Notes: generated by a model from the sequence alone, not told the origin. A DNA stretch of 64,000 nt from Pandoraea pneumonica (GCF_902459645.1 NZ_CABPSK010000004.1:496001-560000), one strand, 5' to 3'; positions 29,443-39,114 are shown, counted from the first letter of the stretch. Program-made: numbers and translations.

Positions 29443-31227
29443 ATGCAAAAGAAACGCCAGCCCAAGGACGTCACGTTCTCCGCCAGTCCGGTCCTGCAAT
29501 CGCGCATGTCGTTGTGGCGCTCCAAACTCGTTGTCATCGTCATCACCCTTGCCTTCATCGGTCTCGTCGTCCGCGCGTTCTGGATCGCGGGGCCCGGCAA
29601 CGGCTTCTACATCGCGCAGGGCGAAAAGCGTTACGAGCACACCATCGTCATGCCCGCCGTGCGCGGCAAGATCGAAGACCGCGACGGCCGTGTGTTGGCG
29701 ACCAGTCTGCCGATGCGCACCGTGTGGGCGGTGCCAGCCGAAGTGCCTGACGACCTTTCCGACAGCGATATTCAGCAAGCGAGCAAGCTGCTCGACATGC
29801 CTGCCAAGGAACTGCGCAGCAAGTTGATCGGCGAGAAGAAATTCGTCTACATCAAGCGGCAGGTATCCCCCGAGATCGGCAAACAGGTCGAGGCGCTGGG
29901 CATTCCGGGCGTGTACGAGAGCAGTGAGTACAAGCGTTTTTATCCTGAAGGCGATGTGGCCGCGCACGTGGTGGGTTTCACCAACGTCGAGGACAAGGGG
30001 CAGGAAGGGATGGAGTTGGGCGAGGAGCCGTTGCTTGAGGGGACGGCGGGTGTGCGGCGGGTGATTAAAGATCGGATCGGGCGCACCATTCAGGATCTCG
30101 ACGATTCCAGTCCGCCGCGCGATGGTAAGGACATTCGCCTGACGCTCGATACGCGCGTGCAATACATCGCCTATGAGGCATTGAAGAACGCGTTGGATCG
30201 CACGGGCGCGAAAGCGGCAATGGCCGTCGTCATCGACGCCAAGACGGGCCAGGTGCTGGCCTTGGCGAACCTGCCGACGTACAACCCGAACGACCGAGAG
30301 CATTTGACGGGTGAGCAGTTGCGCAACCGGGTGTTCACTGACGTGTTCGAGCCGGGTTCGATTCTCAAGCCGTTCACCATGGCGTTGGCGTTGGACTTGC
30401 ACCGTCTGACACCGGCGACGTTGATCGACACGGGCCCGGGCCGTTATGTGTTCGAGGGCGCGACGATCAGTGACGACAGTGCGAATGGTGTGTTGACGGC
30501 GGCAGGCGTGATTCAGAAGTCGAGCAATATTGGGATGACGAAGGTGTCGACCATGTTGCGGGCGGAGGAAATGTGGGACATGTTCACCGAGATTGGTTTG
30601 GGCCAGCAGCCGAAGCTGGGATTCCCGGGTGCGGTATCGGGCCGTTTGCGCCCGTATAAGTCGTGGCGGCGGATTGAGCAGGCGACGATGGCGTACGGGT
30701 ACGGCATTTCAGCGTCGTTGTTCCAGCTGGCGCGCGCGTACACGATCTTTGCGAACGATGGTGTGTTGGTACCGATTTCGATCATCAAGCCGGACACCCC
30801 GGTGCAGCCGGAGGGTGTGCGAGTGATTGACACGCATACAGCGTCGGAGATGCGGAAGATGTTGGCGGGGGTGGTGGATACGGGTGGTACGGCGACGACG
30901 GCGCAGGTGGCGGGTTACAGCATTGGCGGGAAGACGGGTACGGCGTATAAGGCGGGTGCGCACGGGTACGACCATTCGAAGTATCGGGCGTCGTTTGTGG
31001 GGATAGCGCCGTTGTCTGCGCCGAGGTTGGTGATTGCGGTGTCGGTGGATGAGCCGAAGGCGTCGCAGCACTTTGGGGGTCAAGCGGCGGGCCCGGCGTT
31101 CGCAGAAATCGCTTCACAGGCCTTGCCGTTGTTGGGTATAAGGCCGGACTTGCCGGTGAGACCGGGTGTGATCTTGGCGGCCCCGACGACGGACACGCCC
31201 CCGGACGTACCCGGATCGCACGGGTAA
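29443..31227 (+). CDS. Second FtsI-like penicillin-binding protein (class B PBP)
   Basis: 594 residues from ATG 29443; the frame extends to 29272 but crosses the terminator. One N-terminal membrane segment (about 29-47), dimerisation domain, then a transpeptidase with S306-x-x-K309 (SILK), SSN at 360-362 and KTG in GGKTGTAYK near 485. It cross-links septal peptidoglycan. It is not in a division-cell-wall cluster, so it is probably a paralog of the main FtsI, as in the acid-condition PBP3 of Salmonella. Codon use in the last two thirds is oddly G-rich. Confidence 0.9.
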   Translation: MQKKRQPKDVTFSASPVLQSRMSLWRSKLVVIVITLAFIGLVVRAFWIAGPGNGFYIAQGEKRYEHTIVMPAVRGKIEDRDGRVLATSLPMRTVWAVPAEVPDDLSDSDIQQASKLLDMPAKELRSKLIGEKKFVYIKRQVSPEIGKQVEALGIPGVYESSEYKRFYPEGDVAAHVVGFTNVEDKGQEGMELGEEPLLEGTAGVRRVIKDRIGRTIQDLDDSSPPRDGKDIRLTLDTRVQYIAYEALKNALDRTGAKAAMAVVIDAKTGQVLALANLPTYNPNDREHLTGEQLRNRVFTDVFEPGSILKPFTMALALDLHRLTPATLIDTGPGRYVFEGATISDDSANGVLTAAGVIQKSSNIGMTKVSTMLRAEEMWDMFTEIGLGQQPKLGFPGAVSGRLRPYKSWRRIEQATMAYGYGISASLFQLARAYTIFANDGVLVPISIIKPDTPVQPEGVRVIDTHTASEMRKMLAGVVDTGGTATTAQVAGYSIGGKTGTAYKAGAHGYDHSKYRASFVGIAPLSAPRLVIAVSVDEPKASQHFGGQAAGPAFAEIASQALPLLGIRPDLPVRPGVILAAPTTDTPPDVPGSHG

Positions 31228-31398
31228 GGAAAAAGCGGTGAAACGACGGGGAATATGAGCGGTGGTTGTCGGCCCTCTGGCGGAGCGACTTTAAATTGGA
31301 GTGAGCCAGAGGGCCGGCGAGCGCCGCGGGTGCTGAGGGTTGAGAGAACGACGGCGGTGGTGGCAAGCGCGGTGTCGACGAATCGGTAGCGCCAGCGC

Positions 31399-31434
31399 AA
31401 AAAGGGCAGTTCGATGACTCGAACTGCCCTTTTT
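31399..31434. terminator. Bidirectional intrinsic terminator
   Basis: Perfect 15-bp stem AAAAAGGGCAGTTCG / CGAACTGCCCTTTTT with a six-base loop; works for the rightward PBP transcript and the leftward cyo operon. The rest of the 31228-31398 gap holds no gene. Confidence 0.92.
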
Positions 31435-31456
31435 GCTTACCGCTGCGGCTAAAGAA

Positions 31457-31488
31457 AAAGGCGGCTCGAAAAATTCGAAGCCGCCTTT
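31457..31488 (-). terminator. Terminator behind cyoD
   Basis: Arms AAAGGCGGCT / AGCCGCCTTT with inner CGAA/TTCG pairing, and A-run/T-run flanks. It sits 40 bp beyond the cyoD stop on the cyo side of the first terminator. Confidence 0.85.
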
Positions 31489-31527
31489 CTCAACCATCAC
31501 ACGCTAACAAAGCGCGCCGGGAAAACC

Positions 31528-31893
31528 TTACATCCCAGGCATCATCAGCGAGTTGGCGTTGTGCATGATCCACAGCGAGCCGACGAGCACGATGGCGACG
31601 ATCAGGCCGGTGAACAGGAACGCCATGATGTTCCAGCGTTGTTCCGACGAGCGGTCCATGTGCAGGAAGTAGACCAGGTGGACGATCATCTGGATGAGTG
31701 CGGCGCCGAGAATCAGCGGCAGCACTGTCGAGGGCGGCATCGTGCCGTCCATGACCAGTTTGAACGGCACCACGGTCAGGATCACTGCGAGCACGAAGCC
31801 GATCAGATACGACTTCACGCTGCCGTGGCTACCGCCGGCGGCATTATGGCCAGCGTCGTGGCCGTGCGATTGCACCGATTTGCTATTGCTCAT
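31528..31893 (-). CDS. cyoD: Cytochrome bo3 ubiquinol oxidase subunit IV
   Basis: 121 residues, three membrane segments (YLIGFVLAVILTVVPFKLV, VLPLILGAALIQMIVHLVYFLHM, MAFLFTGLIVAIVLVGSLWIMHNAN). The N-terminus is His/Gly-rich (SHGHDAGHNAAGGSHGS). Last gene of cyoABCD; its ATG directly follows the cyoC stop. It assists assembly of the oxidase. No cyoE (heme O synthase) follows. Confidence 0.95.
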   Translation of the reverse strand: MSNSKSVQSHGHDAGHNAAGGSHGSVKSYLIGFVLAVILTVVPFKLVMDGTMPPSTVLPLILGAALIQMIVHLVYFLHMDRSSEQRWNIMAFLFTGLIVAIVLVGSLWIMHNANSLMMPGM

Positions 31894-32520
31894 TTACATC
31901 GCTCCCATCAGGTACACGACCGTGAACACGCCGATCCAGACCACGTCCAAGAAGTGCCAGAACAGCGAGAGGCACTGGAGGCGGGTCGTGTTCGTCGAGG
32001 TCAGGCCCTTCTTGCCGATTTGGAACATCAGCACGGCCATCCACAGCAGGCCCGAGGCCACGTGCAGACCGTGGGTGCCCACGAGCGCGAAGAACGACGA
32101 CAGGAATGCGCTGCGTTGCGGGCCGGCGCCTTCCAGGATCAGGTGATGGAACTCATACAGTTCCATGCCGACAAACGCGGCGCCCAGCAGCCACGTCACG
32201 GCCAACCAGCCCATGACCGTGCCCTTCTTGCCGCCGTGCAGGCCGACCATGGCGAAGCCGTAGGTGATCGACGAGAACAGCAGGATGAACGTTTCGACCA
32301 GCACGAACTTCAGGTCGAACAGTTCCTTGCCGGTGGGGCCGCCTGCCGACGAGTCACGCAGCACCGCGAAGGTGGCGAACAGGCCGGCAAACAGCACCAA
32401 GTCGGTCATCAGGTACACCCAGAAACCGAAGATCGTGTTGCCGCCGGTGTCGTGGTGCGCGTGGTCGTGCGCATGCGCATCGGCATGCGCGCCCGTGTGT
32501 TTAAGAACTTCGCTCGTCAT
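31894..32520 (-). CDS. cyoC: Cytochrome bo3 ubiquinol oxidase subunit III
   Basis: 208 residues with five membrane segments; typical [24 protein letters not shown] and [13 protein letters not shown]. The N-terminus is His/Ala-rich ([20 protein letters not shown]), a possible metal-binding stretch also hinted at in cyoD and cyoA. Two bp separate it from cyoB. Confidence 0.95.
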   Translation of the reverse strand: MTSEVLKHTGAHADAHAHDHAHHDTGGNTIFGFWVYLMTDLVLFAGLFATFAVLRDSSAGGPTGKELFDLKFVLVETFILLFSSITYGFAMVGLHGGKKGTVMGWLAVTWLLGAAFVGMELYEFHHLILEGAGPQRSAFLSSFFALVGTHGLHVASGLLWMAVLMFQIGKKGLTSTNTTRLQCLSLFWHFLDVVWIGVFTVVYLMGAM

Positions 32521-32522
32521 GA

Positions 32523-34511
32523 TTAAGCCTTTGCTGCTACAGCCAGCGCCTGATGGTGGGCCTTTTCAATGGCCACCACTTCCGGCGATTGCACGTAGTA
32601 GTCGATCGAATCGTCGTTGCTGCGGCAGATGAATGCCACGATCATGCCGACGAAGCCAACGATAGCCAGCCACCAGATGTGCCAGATTGCGGCGAAACCG
32701 AACACCAGCGAGAACGCGCTGATGATGAAACCGGCGCCAGTGTTCTTCGGCATGTGAATCGGGGCGTAGCTCGTCTTCAGATCGCTCTTGATGCCGTGCT
32801 CCTTGCGATAGGCCAGCTCGTCGATGTCATGCACGCGCGGCTCTTCAGCAAAGTTGTAGAACTGCGGCGGCGAGGACGTCATCCACTCCAGCGTACGGCC
32901 GTTCCAGGGGTCACCCGTCGTGTCGGCCAGCGCCTTGCGGTTCTTGATCGACACCACCACTTGCAGCACCTGGAAGCCGATACCGGCGGCGATGAACAGC
33001 GCACCGATGAGCGCGGCGATCAGCCACGGCTGCCAATCCGGGTTGCTGTAGTGGTTCAGACGGCGCGTCATGCCCATCAGACCCAGCACGTACAGCGGCA
33101 TGAAGGCGAGGTAGAAACCGATGATCCAGCACCAGAAGCTAGCCTTGCCCAGACGTTCGTCGAGCTTGAAGCCGAAAGCCTTCGGGAACCAGTAGTTCAT
33201 ACCGGCGATGTAACCGAACAGCACGCCACCGATGATCACGTTGTGGAAGTGAGCAATCAGGAACAGCGAGTTGTGCAGCACGAAGTCAGCGCCCGGCACG
33301 GCGAGCAGCACGCCCGTCATACCGCCGATCACGAACGTCACGATGAAGCCCAGCGTCCACAGCACCGGCACGGTCATTTGCACGCGACCGCGGTACATCG
33401 TGAACAGCCAGTTGAAGATCTTCACGCCCGTCGGGATCGAGATGATCATCGTCGCGATACCGAAGAACGCGTTCACGCTGGCACCCGAGCCCATCGTGAA
33501 GAAGTGGTGCGCCCACACGAGGAACGACAGCACCATAATCGCGGCCGTGGCGTACACCATCGACTTGTAGCCGAAGAGCTTCTTGCCCGAGAACGTCGAG
33601 ATGATTTCCGAGAAGATACCGAACGCCGGCAGAATCAGGATGTACACCTCAGGGTGACCCCAGATCCAGATCAGGTTGATATACATCATCGGGTTGCCGC
33701 CCAACTCATTCGTGAAGAAATGGAAGTCGAGGTAGCGGTCGAGCGAGAGCAGCGCCAGGGTCACCGTCAGCACCGGGAACGCAGCGCACACCAGCACCAT
33801 CGTGCACAGTGCGGTCCACGTGAAGACCGGCATCTTCATCAGGTTCATGCCCGGAGCGCGCATCTTCAGAATCGTGACGACGAAGTTCACACCCGTGAGC
33901 AACGTCCCCAAGCCTGAAATCTGCAAAGCCCAGATGTAGTAATCCACCCCCACGCCGGGGCTGAACTGAATGCCCGAGAGCGGCGGGTAAGCCAGCCAGC
34001 CCGTGCGAGCGAATTCACCAATACCGAGCGACAGGTTCACCAGCGCCATACCGGCCACGAACAGCCAGAACGACAGCGTGTTCAGGAACGGGAAGGCCAC
34101 GTCGCGTGCGCCGATTTGCAGCGGCACCACGAGGTTCACCAGGCCCGTCATGAACGGCATTGCCACGAAGAAGATCATGATCACGCCGTGGGCGGTGAAG
34201 ATCTGGTCGTAGTGTTCAGGCGGCAGAACGCCAGGCGCGTTGTGCGCGAGTGCCAGTTGGGTACGCATCATCATGGCGTCGGCAAAGCCGCGCAGCAGCA
34301 TGATGAGAGCGACGAGCACGTACATGATGCCGATCTTCTTGTGATCGACCGACGTGATCCACTCGTTCCACAGGTACTTCCATTTGCCGAAGTAGGTGAG
34401 CAGCGCAATGATGCCCAACCCACCCAGCACCATCATGCCCACGGCGCCGACGATGATCGGCTCGTGGTACGGGATGGCTTCGAGGGTCAGTTTGCCAAAC
34501 AGCGTTGACAT
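32523..34511 (-). CDS. cyoB: Cytochrome bo3 ubiquinol oxidase subunit I
   Basis: 662 residues, about 15 membrane segments. Heme-copper motifs are clear: [16 protein letters not shown], the Tyr-His copper site in [15 protein letters not shown], and [13 protein letters not shown] near the start. It holds heme b, heme o3 and CuB and reduces oxygen with ubiquinol electrons while pumping protons. Six bp from cyoA. Confidence 0.97.
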   Translation of the reverse strand: MSTLFGKLTLEAIPYHEPIIVGAVGMMVLGGLGIIALLTYFGKWKYLWNEWITSVDHKKIGIMYVLVALIMLLRGFADAMMMRTQLALAHNAPGVLPPEHYDQIFTAHGVIMIFFVAMPFMTGLVNLVVPLQIGARDVAFPFLNTLSFWLFVAGMALVNLSLGIGEFARTGWLAYPPLSGIQFSPGVGVDYYIWALQISGLGTLLTGVNFVVTILKMRAPGMNLMKMPVFTWTALCTMVLVCAAFPVLTVTLALLSLDRYLDFHFFTNELGGNPMMYINLIWIWGHPEVYILILPAFGIFSEIISTFSGKKLFGYKSMVYATAAIMVLSFLVWAHHFFTMGSGASVNAFFGIATMIISIPTGVKIFNWLFTMYRGRVQMTVPVLWTLGFIVTFVIGGMTGVLLAVPGADFVLHNSLFLIAHFHNVIIGGVLFGYIAGMNYWFPKAFGFKLDERLGKASFWCWIIGFYLAFMPLYVLGLMGMTRRLNHYSNPDWQPWLIAALIGALFIAAGIGFQVLQVVVSIKNRKALADTTGDPWNGRTLEWMTSSPPQFYNFAEEPRVHDIDELAYRKEHGIKSDLKTSYAPIHMPKNTGAGFIISAFSLVFGFAAIWHIWWLAIVGFVGMIVAFICRSNDDSIDYYVQSPEVVAIEKAHHQALAVAAKA

Positions 34512-34517
34512 TGTTGT

Positions 34518-35591
34518 TTACTCCTTATGCGCGTGCGCGGCCGTACCGGCGGCGTGCATCGCATGCGCGCCGGCGTCCATGGCCATGGTCATGGGCTGGC
34601 CGTTCTGCACGTTCGCTGCCGCAGCCGGAGCTGCGACGGCGTCGGTACCCGCGCCCTTCATTTCCATCTTCATGTCCATGCCCTTCATGTCCATACCGTC
34701 ATGGGCATCGTGACCGGCGTGACCCTCATGCTGCTGAGCCATGCCCGAGGCCATCGGGGCGTGCACGATCGACTGGAACATGTTCGCGTCGACCGAGCTG
34801 TAATACGTGACCGGCGTGTTCTCGCTCATCGGCACCAGCGACGAAGCGTAAGTCGCCTTGTCGAGTACCTTCTTCGACTCGCGCACCTTCGCAACCCATT
34901 GCTGGAAGTCGTTGTCCGTCATCGCCAGCGTCTTGAAACGCATGCCCGAGAAGCCGCCGCCGCTGTAGTTCGCCGAAATACCGTCGTACGAGCCGACGTG
35001 ATTCGCGATCAGGTGCAGCTTCGTTTCCATGCCGGCCATCGAGTAGATCTGGCTACCGAGTTCCGGAATGAAGAACGAATTCATGATCGATTCCGACGTG
35101 ATCTTGAAATTCACGGGGGTGTCGACCGGCACGGCCAATTCGTTGATCGTCGCGATACCTTGTTCCGGGTAGATGAACAACCACTTGTAGTTCATCGACA
35201 CCACTTCGACCGTGATCGGCTTCACGTCGCTTTGCAGCGGCTTGTAGGGATCAAGTTCGTGGGTGCTGACCCAGGTAATACGCGCAAGAATCGCAATGAT
35301 GATGATCGGCACCAGCCACACCACGACCTCAATGGCCGTCGAGTGGGACCAGTTCGGCTCATAGCGCGCCGACTTGTTGGTCGCGCGATACTTCCACGCA
35401 AACCACAGCGTCATCACGATGACCGGAATCACAACGATCAACATCAGCCAAGTGGCCGTGAGGATCAGGGATTTGGTCTCTTCTCCGACCTGCCCTTTGG
35501 GGTTGAGCAGCGCCATGTCGCAGCCAGCCAAAAGCAGCGGCGCGCACAAGGCGAGGAGCCTAAGCAATCGCGGGTTTCTGTGTTTCTTCAT
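34518..35591 (-). CDS. cyoA: Cytochrome bo3 ubiquinol oxidase subunit II with His/Met-rich tail
   Basis: 357 residues from ATG 35591. Lipoprotein signal with lipobox LLAGC (Cys24), two membrane segments, then a cupredoxin-like domain lacking the CuA ligands of cytochrome c oxidases (GSQIYSMAGM), as in quinol oxidases. The last ~70 residues are unusual: HEGHAGHDAHDGMDMKGMDMKMEMK and more His/Met/Ala, resembling copper-binding sequence. First gene of the operon; no clear Shine-Dalgarno before the ATG. Confidence 0.94.
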   Translation of the reverse strand: MKKHRNPRLLRLLALCAPLLLAGCDMALLNPKGQVGEETKSLILTATWLMLIVVIPVIVMTLWFAWKYRATNKSARYEPNWSHSTAIEVVVWLVPIIIIAILARITWVSTHELDPYKPLQSDVKPITVEVVSMNYKWLFIYPEQGIATINELAVPVDTPVNFKITSESIMNSFFIPELGSQIYSMAGMETKLHLIANHVGSYDGISANYSGGGFSGMRFKTLAMTDNDFQQWVAKVRESKKVLDKATYASSLVPMSENTPVTYYSSVDANMFQSIVHAPMASGMAQQHEGHAGHDAHDGMDMKGMDMKMEMKGAGTDAVAAPAAAANVQNGQPMTMAMDAGAHAMHAAGTAAHAHKE

Positions 35592-35874
35592 GTCACACGA
35601 CAGGGTTGAGTTGGCCAGCGAACGGCACAACACGGGCTTACCGGCCTGATGCAGGGTCGCAGGAGGTTGGCAAGGGTTAAGGTGAGACGGGAGCAGTCGC
35701 CGCGCCGGTATTGCACCGGTCGAGCTACGACGACTGTGTCATCGAAAAGACGGGAACCGGGGCCAGGTTGCCGCCCGCAGACCTCAAGTCACTGTCCGAC
35801 TTCTTGTCTTTTACTTCCATCACGGTGCGGCATTATGCCGAAGTTTAATTAGGCGGGACATGCCAGGCGCGGCT

Positions 35875-35893
35875 GCGCGACAATGTGTCGCGC
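35875..35893. promoter_or_regulatory. RegA/PrrA-type site 1 upstream of cyoA
   Basis: GCGCGACA-ATG-TGTCGCGC, a perfect dyad containing GCGAC-N5-GTCGC. This matches the GCGNC-Nx-GNCGC element recalled for RegA/PrrA/RoxR redox response regulators, which control terminal oxidases. Centre lies about 60 bp before the presumed start of transcription. Confidence 0.6.
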
Positions 35894-35999
35894 CGGTCAC
35901 ACGCGTACGCGCGCGACGTTTTCAACGCAGATGTAGGGGAATTTGACGGCAAACGCTGTGCAATGCAGCAATTGGGTAACGTTCCCAATTTTCAATGGG

Positions 36000-36016
36000 T
36001 GCGACGTTCTGTCGCA
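36000..36016. promoter_or_regulatory. RegA/PrrA-type site 2 upstream of cyoA
   Basis: TGCGAC-GTTCT-GTCGCA, again GCGAC-N5-GTCGC with the same five-base spacing, 124 bp from site 1. Confidence 0.58.
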
Positions 36017-36103
36017 CCTCACTTTGCCGTGTCGCAGCGAAATGCACCGAGATGGTGCGTGTATTTGCCCTGCGGGTAGACCCGTAGCTTAACGCGAGCC
36101 GCG

Positions 36104-36733
36104 TCAGTCGAGTGACAGTCTGACGGCGAACGCCATGAGCGCCGCCGCGAACGACCAGCGTTGTACTTTTTGTGCAAGCGGACGTGTGCGCAGCCAACGC
36201 GCGATGTGGGCGGCCCCGAACGTCAGCGTGACGTCGAACACTGCGCCGACCGCCACCAACAGCACGCCCAATTCCAGCACTTGCGACCAGATCGGCCCGG
36301 CTTCCGGACGCACGAACTGCGGCAGCAGCACGGAACAGAACAGCAACGCTTTCGGATTCAACACGCTGGACAGCACACCTCGGCGCACCGCGTGGGCCAG
36401 CGGGGGTGCCGCGTCGCGCGAGGTCGAGAGTGCTTCGATGCCGAAGGCGGGCGAGCGCCAGATTTGAATGGCGATCCACGCGAGATAGATCGCGCCAGCA
36501 ATGCGCACCGTCTCGAACAGCCACGGCGCCGCGCGCAGCAGCGCCGCCACCCCGCAGGCCGAGAGCGTCACGTGTCCCGCGCGTGCCAGCGCCAGTCCCG
36601 CCGACGTCGCCAGCCCGTGCCGCACGCCTCGCACCATGCTCGTTTGCATCACCAGCGCCATGTCGGGTCCGGGCAGCGCGTACACGACCACAAGCGCGCC
36701 GATGAAAACCATGAGCAACTGAAGCGAAACCAT
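36104..36733 (-). CDS. LysE/RhtB family exporter
   Basis: 209 residues, about six membrane segments, with PGPDMALVMQTSMVRGVRHGLATSAGLALARAGH and NPKALLFCSVLLPQFV. An amino-acid exporter by family. It is divergent from an AsnC/Lrp gene 270 bp away, the classic arrangement in which the regulator senses the exported amino acid. It is about 36% similar-looking to the family member at 27751 by eye only. Confidence 0.9.
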   Translation of the reverse strand: MVSLQLLMVFIGALVVVYALPGPDMALVMQTSMVRGVRHGLATSAGLALARAGHVTLSACGVAALLRAAPWLFETVRIAGAIYLAWIAIQIWRSPAFGIEALSTSRDAAPPLAHAVRRGVLSSVLNPKALLFCSVLLPQFVRPEAGPIWSQVLELGVLLVAVGAVFDVTLTFGAAHIARWLRTRPLAQKVQRWSFAAALMAFAVRLSLD

Positions 36734-37003
36734 GACACCTCTCCGAAACCAGCCACGCGGGCCGCAAAGGCAATCATGATCACGCTAATTCATGAGCGAT
36801 AGATGGCGTTTTCCAACCACCATGAATGCCAAACATAGCTGATTACACCAATGCAAGCACAAGATCGACACAATCCCCCAACACGGAAAAGCGTCACCAT
36901 CCAACCGGCTTAGGTCATCTGGATGAGGGGTAAGGCTTCCCCGGGGCCGCATATCGTGGTGGAATGCCGTCTTTGCAGCTGAATTTGTAGCGGGATACCC
37001 ACA

Positions 37004-37468
37004 ATGAACGAACTCGACGCCATCGATCGGGCGATTCTCTCCATCGTCCAGCGCGACGGTCGCATCTCCAACGCCAAGCTTGCCGAGCGCGTGTCGCTGT
37101 CCGAAACCCCTTGCGCGCGCCGCCTCAAACGTCTGGAAGCCGACGGCTATATCACCGGCTACCGCGCCGAGTTGTCGCGGCGAGCGCTGGGCCTGGGCGT
37201 TGTCGCCTTCGTGCACGTGCGCTTCGCCGTTCACGACCGGGCGCTCTCCGAGCAGTTCGAGCGCGAAGTTCAGGCCATCGAGCGCATCGTGTCGTGTCAC
37301 AACATCTCGGGCAGCGCCGATTACCTGCTGGGCGTGGTCGCCACCGATCTGGACGATTACGGCCTGTTCACGCGCGACGTGCTGCGCGCCCTGCCCGGCG
37401 TCTCGTCCATCGAATCGATGCTCTCGCTGCGTGAAGTCAAACGCGACACCGGCGCCCCGTTGCTCTGA
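37004..37468 (+). CDS. Lrp/AsnC family regulator
   Basis: 154 residues: HTH (DGRISNAKLAERVSLSETPCARRLKRL) in the first 60, then a RAM/AsnC effector domain (VHVRFAVHDRALSEQFEREV, SGSADYLLGVVATDLDDYG). Likely controls the divergent LysE exporter in response to an amino acid. The 36734-37003 gap holds no gene; an AC-rich stretch and short AT segments suit a shared promoter. No strong ribosome site before ATG 37004. Confidence 0.9.
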   Translation: MNELDAIDRAILSIVQRDGRISNAKLAERVSLSETPCARRLKRLEADGYITGYRAELSRRALGLGVVAFVHVRFAVHDRALSEQFEREVQAIERIVSCHNISGSADYLLGVVATDLDDYGLFTRDVLRALPGVSSIESMLSLREVKRDTGAPLL

Positions 37469-37545
37469 TTGCCGCCCCTTTTCCTCATAGGGGTTACGGC
37501 GGGTTTGACCGTAGAATGACGGCCTGACCCGACTTCAGGTGCCAC

Positions 37546-39114
37546 ATGCCGGACGCCATGCCCGCAGTACCTTCCACGTCTTCCGCCGCCACCACCGTTG
37601 CTGCGGCCACTCCCCCGTCGGTTGCCAGCGACGACGCCGTCATGTTCGATCTCGCGCCGGTCTCGCTCTGGCTCGAAGACTTCAGCGGCGTGCGGCAATT
37701 GTTCGATCAATGGAAGGCGCAGGGCGTGACCGATCTGCGCGCGCACTTCAAGACCGACCCGGCGCACGTGTCGGCGTGCTCGCAGCGCATTCGCGTCATC
37801 AAAGTCAACCGCAAGACCTTGTCGATGTTCAACGCGCCGTCGCTCGACGCGCTCATCGAGAACCTGCCGCGCGTGTTCCGCGACGACATGCTCAAGACGC
37901 ACATCGAAGAGCTCTGTCAGCTCTGGGATGGCCGCACGCACTTCACTAGCAAGACCGTTAACTACACCTTGGATGGGCGGCGTTTGGATGTGCTGCTCAA
38001 CGGCTCGGTCCTGCCGGGACACGAAGCGTCGCTCGACCGTGTGCTGATTTCGCTCGAAGACGTGACCGAGCTCGAACATGCACGCGAGCGCGTGACCATG
38101 GGCGAGCAGTACGCGCGCGGTCTGTTCGAATACTCGCCGGTCTCGCTGTGGGTGGAGGATTTCAGCGCGATCAAGCTGCTGCTCGACGACGCACGCGCAC
38201 GCGGCATTACCGACTTCCGCACGTTCACCGACGTGCACCCCGAGTTTGTCGAGCGCTGCATGCAGGAAATTCACGTGCTCGACGTGAACCGTCACACACT
38301 TGCGATGTTCGTCGCCACCGACAAGGCCACGCTGCTCTCGCGCCTGCCCGATGTGTTTCGCGACGACATGCGGCACAACTTCCGCGAGCAATTGGTCGAT
38401 CTGTGGGAGAACAAACTCTTCCAGCAGCGTGAAGTCGTGAACTACGCGCTCGATGGCAACGAGATCAACGTCCATCTGCAATTTGCCGTGCTGCCCGGAC
38501 ACGAGGCGCGCTGGGATCTGGTGCTCGTGGCGCTCACCGACATCACCGCGCGCAAGAAGGCAGAGTCGTATCTCGAATTCCTCGGCAAGCACGACGTGCT
38601 GACCAAGCTGCGCAACCGCTCGTTCTATGTCGACGAATTGAACCGGCTGGAGCGCAAGGGCCCGTATCCGGTGACGGTCGTCGTCGCCGACTTGAACGGA
38701 CTCAAGGCCGTGAACGACCAGCTCGGCCACGCGGCTGGCGATGCGCTGCTGCGTCGCGCCGGCGAAGTGCTCGGCAAGTCGGTGACGGCGCCGCAGATTG
38801 CTGCGCGCATCGGCGGCGACGAGTTCGCGCTGCTGCTGCCGTCGACCGATGCCACGGGCGGCGCGGCGATGATGGAGAGCATTCGTCAGCTCGTCGAACT
38901 CAACAACTCGTTCTATCCGGGCACGCCGCTCTCATTCTCGATGGGCATGGCGACGTGCGAAGCGGGCGAGCGCCTCGAAGCCACCGTGCAGAAAGCCGAC
39001 CTGCTGATGTACGAAGAGAAACGCAATCACTACGCGGGCAGCCTGAACGAGCGCCGTACCGTCGACGGCTTGCCGTCCGGTACCGGCCCGGCGGGGGGTG
39101 TCGGCGGCGCGTAA
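37546..39114 (+). CDS. Diguanylate cyclase with tandem PAS-like domains
   Basis: 522 residues. Residues 37-175 and 197-335 are two copies of one PAS-like domain (both have PVSLWxEDFS, VNRxTLxMF and LPxVFRDDM). A GGDEF domain follows (about 343-505) with intact RIGGDEF at 421-427. No RxxD inhibitory site is present upstream of GGDEF. It should make c-di-GMP from GTP in response to a signal bound by the PAS units. No membrane segment, so cytoplasmic. Its 3' end overlaps a convergent LysR gene by 85 bp. Confidence 0.92.
   Translation: MPDAMPAVPSTSSAATTVAAATPPSVASDDAVMFDLAPVSLWLEDFSGVRQLFDQWKAQGVTDLRAHFKTDPAHVSACSQRIRVIKVNRKTLSMFNAPSLDALIENLPRVFRDDMLKTHIEELCQLWDGRTHFTSKTVNYTLDGRRLDVLLNGSVLPGHEASLDRVLISLEDVTELEHARERVTMGEQYARGLFEYSPVSLWVEDFSAIKLLLDDARARGITDFRTFTDVHPEFVERCMQEIHVLDVNRHTLAMFVATDKATLLSRLPDVFRDDMRHNFREQLVDLWENKLFQQREVVNYALDGNEINVHLQFAVLPGHEARWDLVLVALTDITARKKAESYLEFLGKHDVLTKLRNRSFYVDELNRLERKGPYPVTVVVADLNGLKAVNDQLGHAAGDALLRRAGEVLGKSVTAPQIAARIGGDEFALLLPSTDATGGAAMMESIRQLVELNNSFYPGTPLSFSMGMATCEAGERLEATVQKADLLMYEEKRNHYAGSLNERRTVDGLPSGTGPAGGVGGA

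Larger units (their letters stand above)
35592..36103 (-). promoter_or_regulatory. 512-bp cyo upstream region
   Basis: No credible gene. It contains a likely minus-strand -10 CATAAT (35837-35832) inside the dyad CGGCATTATGCCG without a good -35, implying activator dependence and a leader of roughly 230 bases. An AATTGGG-N7-CCCAATT dyad is at 35970-35990. Two GCGAC-N5-GTCGC sites are listed separately. A 64-codon plus-strand frame here has no ribosome site or recognisable product. Confidence 0.6.

Noticed and set aside
35885-36079. A 64-codon frame in the cyo upstream region
   Set aside because: No ribosome site or recognisable sequence, and it overlaps regulatory dyads.
37357-38730. A 457-codon minus-strand frame opposite the diguanylate cyclase
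   Set aside because: Antisense shadow.
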